In this document: positions 5,762 to 8,457 of the stretch, piece after piece
How the letters are laid out: the number at the start of each line of letters is the position of its first letter
Position numbering within the stretch: the first letter of the stretch is position 1
From: Chloroflexi bacterium UBA6019
Lineage (GTDB): Bacteria; Chloroflexota; Dormibacteria; Dormibacterales; Dormibacteraceae
Direction: 5' to 3'
NCBI GenBank assembly: GCA_002427995.1
Contig: DIZV01000032.1
Span: 12,399 to 20,855, forward strand
DNA length: 8,457 bases
Made by a program: the position numbers and the translations under genes
Notes under the pieces: model-generated
What the model saw: only the letters and a program-made list of their open reading frames with translations
The model's database searches: none
What the model was told of the DNA's origin: nothing

Positions 5762-8184
5762 CGCCGAAGCGCCAGTCCTCTCTCAAGGCGGAGTTCGCCG
5801 CTTCCCTCCCCTGGCCGCTGGACGCGTTCCAGGAGGAGGCGATCGACAAGCTCGACGCCGGCGCCGGCGTCCTCGTCTGCGCGCCCACCTCGAGCGGCAA
5901 GACGGTGGTCGCCGAGTATGCGATCTTCCGCGCCCTCGCCGAGGGCGTCCAGGTCATCTACACAACGCCGCTGAAAGCCCTCAGCAACCAGAAGTTCCGC
6001 GACTTCCAGCGCGCCTACGGCGAGGAGGTGGTCGGTCTCGTCACCGGCGAGAACACGATCAACGAGCTGGCTCCGATCGTGGTCATGACGACCGAGATCC
6101 TCCGCAACGTGATCTACGAGGACCCGCAGCGGTTGCGCGAGGTCAGCTACGTGATCCTCGACGAGGTCCACTACATCGACGACTTTCCCCGGGGCTCGGT
6201 CTGGGAGGAGATCGTCATCCAGGCGCCGGCCCACATGAAGCTGGTCGGGCTCTCGGCGACGATCGGCAACTATCGCGAGCTGGCCGACTGGATGTCACAA
6301 AATCGCGGACGGATCGACACCGTGTACACCGACCGGCGCCCGGTCGAGCTCCGCCTCTGGCTGTCCATCCAGAACCGGTTCCAGCCGCTCTTCGGGCCGG
6401 ACGGCGGCGTCGACCAGCAGACCTGGGCCAAGGCGTCGACCGAGGAGGAGGCCGCCTATCGAGTCAACCGGTTCCGGTCACTTCCCTCCAACGACCTGCT
6501 CCACGTCGTCGCCGAGCTGGAGCGGCTGAAGATGCTGCCCGCGATCTATTTCATCTTCTCCCGCCGGGGCTGCCGGGAGGCCCTGCAGCGCTGCGCCTAC
6601 CATTCCCTCGACCTCACCACCGACGGCCAGAAGGCCACCATCGACGCCGTCGCCGCCGAGCGCGTGAGAAGCCTGAAAGACCCCGACGAGACGGCCCTCT
6701 ACAACAAGATGGTTGACGGCGGGATGCTCCGCCGGGGGCTGGCCGTGCACCATGCCGGCCTCTTGCCCTTCCATAAAGAGCTGGTCGAGGAGCTCTTCGC
6801 TCAGGGGCTGATCAAGGTTGTCTTTGCCACCGAGACGCTCTCCCTCGGGATCAACATGCCCGCCCGGGCGGTGGTGGTCTCCTCCTTCACCAAGTTCGAC
6901 GGCGTCAACTTCTCCAACCTGACCACCGGCGAGCTGACCCAGCTGATGGGGCGGGCGGGCCGGCGCGGGATCGACACCCTCGGCCACGGCATCATCGCGA
7001 AGGAGGCCGACGTCGAGATCGGCACCATCTACGAGGTCGCGATGGGCGAGGGGCTGGTCGTGGAGTCCAAGTTCCTGCCGAACTACAACATGGTCCTGAA
7101 CCTGCTCCGGATCCACCCCGCGGCAGAGGCGGAAAAGCTGATGCAGCGCTCCTTCGGCCAATACCAGAAGCTGCTCGCGGCGACCCAGACCAGGGAACGG
7201 CTGATCAACCTCGAGGAGAGGCTGCGCGACCTCGAGAAGGTATGGGAGTGCGACCAGGGCTGCCGGCTCCGGGACCTGGCCGAGTACTACCGGATCGAGG
7301 ATCGCCGCCGGGTGGTCCGGATCGAGCTCCGCCGCCTCCGCCGGGAGGCGTTTCCCTCCGGCCCACCGAAGGGAAGGACTCAGGGCCGAGGTCGCGGCCG
7401 GGGTGCCAGGCCCCAGCCCCAGGGGCCGGTCGGCCGGGAGATCAATCGCCTCGACGTGGAGGCGCGCGGCCTGCTCGACACGCAGCGCAAGCTGAAGACC
7501 GTCCGCTGCCCCCACTTCGGCGACCACGTCGCCTCCTACGGCGACATCCATCGTCTCCGGGCAGAGTCTGCCGCTGGCGAGAAGGAGGTCTCCGGCCAGT
7601 TCGACGAGTACGCCCGCAAGTTCCGCCGGCTCCGCCAGGTGCTGATCGAGACCGGCTTCCTGAAAGAGGACAAGCCGACCCCGAGAGGGTTGCTCGCCTC
7701 CCGTATCTACGGCGAGAACACGCTGGTCGTGACGGAGGCGATGGCCCTCGGCCTGTTCGAGGGATTGACCGCCGAGGAGTTCTGCGCGGTGCTCGTCATG
7801 TTGACCGCGGAGGACCGGATGCGGGACCGCGGGCCACGGCCGCCGCGCCGCTTTCCGACCCCGGGCATAGCGCAGGTCGGACGCCTCGTGCGCTCCCTCT
7901 ACTTCCGCCTCTCGGACCTTGAGAGGGAGCTCGACGAACCGAACCTGCGGCCGCCCTCGCACGATTACATCGACTTCGCCTACCGCTGGGCGTCGGGCGA
8001 AGGGCTTGACACCATCCCGCTGCCGCCCAATGCCGACATCGGCGACGCGATCAAGGCCATGAAGGGGCTCTACTCTCTTCTCCGCCAGCTCGAGTGGGCG
8101 CTCAAAGACCAAGCCTGGCCGCTCGCTGACGTCGTCCGTGACGCGACGGTCAGGATGGAGCGGGACGTCATCAAGCGCACGTAG
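5746..8184 (+). CDS. helY: Ski2-like DEVH-box helicase (HelY/Mtr4 family)
   Basis: An 812-residue superfamily 2 helicase. Ordered motifs: Q-like FQEEAI (28-33), motif I APTSSGKT (46-53), Ia TTPLKALSNQKF (73-84), II DEVH (139-142), III SAT (170-172), IV IYFIFSRRGC (267-276), V ATETLSLGINMPAR (361-374), VI QLMGRAGRRG (399-408). A helical/arch region follows, with an Arg/Gly-rich linker at about 541-560 and a lone CPH at 588, then a C-terminal DSHCT-like domain (about 640-812) with SRIYGENTLVVTEA. All ATPase motifs are intact. It resembles actinobacterial HelY and eukaryotic Ski2/Mtr4, ATP-driven 3'-5' RNA-unwinding enzymes; RNA processing or decay is the likely role, though the substrate here is unknown. 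It is somewhat shorter than mycobacterial HelY (about 900). TTG at 5746 is the only canonical start between the upstream in-frame stop (5698-5700) and motif I. It overlaps the crotonase end by 16 bases. Confidence 0.95.
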   Translation: MAGTIAPKRQSSLKAEFAASLPWPLDAFQEEAIDKLDAGAGVLVCAPTSSGKTVVAEYAIFRALAEGVQVIYTTPLKALSNQKFRDFQRAYGEEVVGLVTGENTINELAPIVVMTTEILRNVIYEDPQRLREVSYVILDEVHYIDDFPRGSVWEEIVIQAPAHMKLVGLSATIGNYRELADWMSQNRGRIDTVYTDRRPVELRLWLSIQNRFQPLFGPDGGVDQQTWAKASTEEEAAYRVNRFRSLPSNDLLHVVAELERLKMLPAIYFIFSRRGCREALQRCAYHSLDLTTDGQKATIDAVAAERVRSLKDPDETALYNKMVDGGMLRRGLAVHHAGLLPFHKELVEELFAQGLIKVVFATETLSLGINMPARAVVVSSFTKFDGVNFSNLTTGELTQLMGRAGRRGIDTLGHGIIAKEADVEIGTIYEVAMGEGLVVESKFLPNYNMVLNLLRIHPAAEAEKLMQRSFGQYQKLLAATQTRERLINLEERLRDLEKVWECDQGCRLRDLAEYYRIEDRRRVVRIELRRLRREAFPSGPPKGRTQGRGRGRGARPQPQGPVGREINRLDVEARGLLDTQRKLKTVRCPHFGDHVASYGDIHRLRAESAAGEKEVSGQFDEYARKFRRLRQVLIETGFLKEDKPTPRGLLASRIYGENTLVVTEAMALGLFEGLTAEEFCAVLVMLTAEDRMRDRGPRPPRRFPTPGIAQVGRLVRSLYFRLSDLERELDEPNLRPPSHDYIDFAYRWASGEGLDTIPLPPNADIGDAIKAMKGLYSLLRQLEWALKDQAWPLADVVRDATVRMERDVIKRT

Positions 8185-8186
8185 GA
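8183..8186 (+). promoter_or_regulatory. Ribosome binding site AGGA for the SDR gene
   Basis: AGGA overlaps the helicase TAG stop (8182-8184) and sits eight bases before the GTG at 8195. It is the best-placed Shine-Dalgarno in the window and decides the SDR start. Confidence 0.5.
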
Positions 8187-8194
8187 TTTCGAAC

Positions 8195-8457
8195 GTGCCC
8201 AATCGGAAGCGTCGCGTCCTGGTCACCGGCGTCGCCCGCTGGTGGGGGGCTCTCCTCGTCCAGCGCCTGGTGGACGACCCCGCCGTCGAGGAGGTCGTCG
8301 CCATCGACATCCGGGAGCCTCAGCACGACCTCGGCGACGCCGATTTCCTGAAGCTCGACATTCGCCACTCGCTGGTCGGCAAGCTGGTCCGGGCGGTGGG
8401 AATCGACACCGTCGTCCATACCCAGACGACGATCGACTCCTTTGACCGGGACGCGCG
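8195..8457 (+). CDS. NAD-dependent epimerase/dehydratase-like SDR, 3' end outside window
   Basis: The first 87 codons of a Rossmann-fold protein that runs off the right edge without a stop. Strand 1 and the nucleotide loop read VLVTGVARWWGALL (residues 8-21); strand 2 ends in AIDIRE with acidic Asp38, which normally favours NAD over NADP; LDIRH (54-58) matches the adenine-contacting strand 3/4 turn, and DTVVHT (71-76) the strand 4 end of extended SDRs. The loop is TGVARWWG rather than the classic TGxxGxxG: the middle glycine is replaced by Arg15. I recall similar TGV-R-WG loops in SDRs from Actinomycetota and Chloroflexota, so this is probably a subfamily trait. Ten bases separate it from the helicase stop, with AGGA at 8183-8186 as ribosome binding site, so it belongs to the same operon. 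The substrate (nucleotide sugar or otherwise) cannot be told from this fragment. Confidence 0.85.
   Translation, partial: MPNRKRRVLVTGVARWWGALLVQRLVDDPAVEEVVAIDIREPQHDLGDADFLKLDIRHSLVGKLVRAVGIDTVVHTQTTIDSFDRDA

Noticed and set aside
5697..6716. 339-codon plus-strand frame inside the helicase gene
   Set aside because: Arg/Pro/Gly-rich out-of-frame reading of the helicase core; no sign of a frameshift in the helicase.
6478..8310. 610-codon open frame antisense to the helicase
   Set aside because: Longest antisense frame, but it runs through the helicase 3' part and into the SDR start, and its translation is compositionally biased without domains.
1..8457. Search for tRNA, rRNA, CRISPR, insertion sequence, phage, toxin-antitoxin or biosynthetic cluster signatures
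   Set aside because: None seen; coding genes fill the window, gaps are at most 19 bp, and all products are common metabolic, signalling or RNA-handling families.

Overview
The window is G+C-rich, gene-dense DNA from a bacterium. Long spurious open frames lie antisense to almost every gene, starts are mostly GTG or TTG, and Shine-Dalgarno sequences are scarce. The gene families fit a high-GC Terrabacteria lineage (Actinomycetota, Chloroflexota or Dormibacterota-like). They include a HelY/Ski2-type DEVH helicase, DUF503, a short MatB-like acyl-CoA synthetase, and an SDR of the type seen in those phyla. The taxonomic call is inference; no rRNA or other marker gene is present.

Layout. Positions 1-1917 (+) hold the 3' part of a membrane-bound GAF-containing sensor histidine kinase whose start lies left of the window. 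Its last 28 bases overlap, tail to tail, the end of an M20-family metallodipeptidase gene on the minus strand (1890-3260). Only 19 bp separate the peptidase start from the start of the next plus-strand gene, so 3261-3279 must carry both promoters or very short leaders. It contains two face-to-face TANNNT -10-like hexamers sharing five base pairs. From 3280 to the right edge, five plus-strand genes look like one operon: DUF503 protein (3280-3573), acyl-CoA synthetase (3570-4982), crotonase-family protein (4904-5761), Ski2-like helicase (5746-8184) and the first 87 codons of an NAD-dependent epimerase-like SDR (8195 to the edge). Junctions overlap or are at most 10 bp apart, suggesting translational coupling.

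Function. The kinase senses an unknown membrane or cytoplasmic cue. The peptidase cleaves dipeptides or similar small amides. The synthetase makes an acyl-CoA (malonate-like acids are plausible), which the crotonase could act on, although the crotonase lacks both glutamates used by true enoyl-CoA hydratases. The helicase is probably involved in RNA or nucleic-acid remodelling and has no obvious metabolic link to its neighbours. There is no gene-free stretch longer than 19 bp, and I see no RNA gene, mobile element, CRISPR array or long repeat. I found no clear new multi-gene system. The best leads are the symmetric divergent promoter, the glutamate-less crotonase and its ambiguous start codon.
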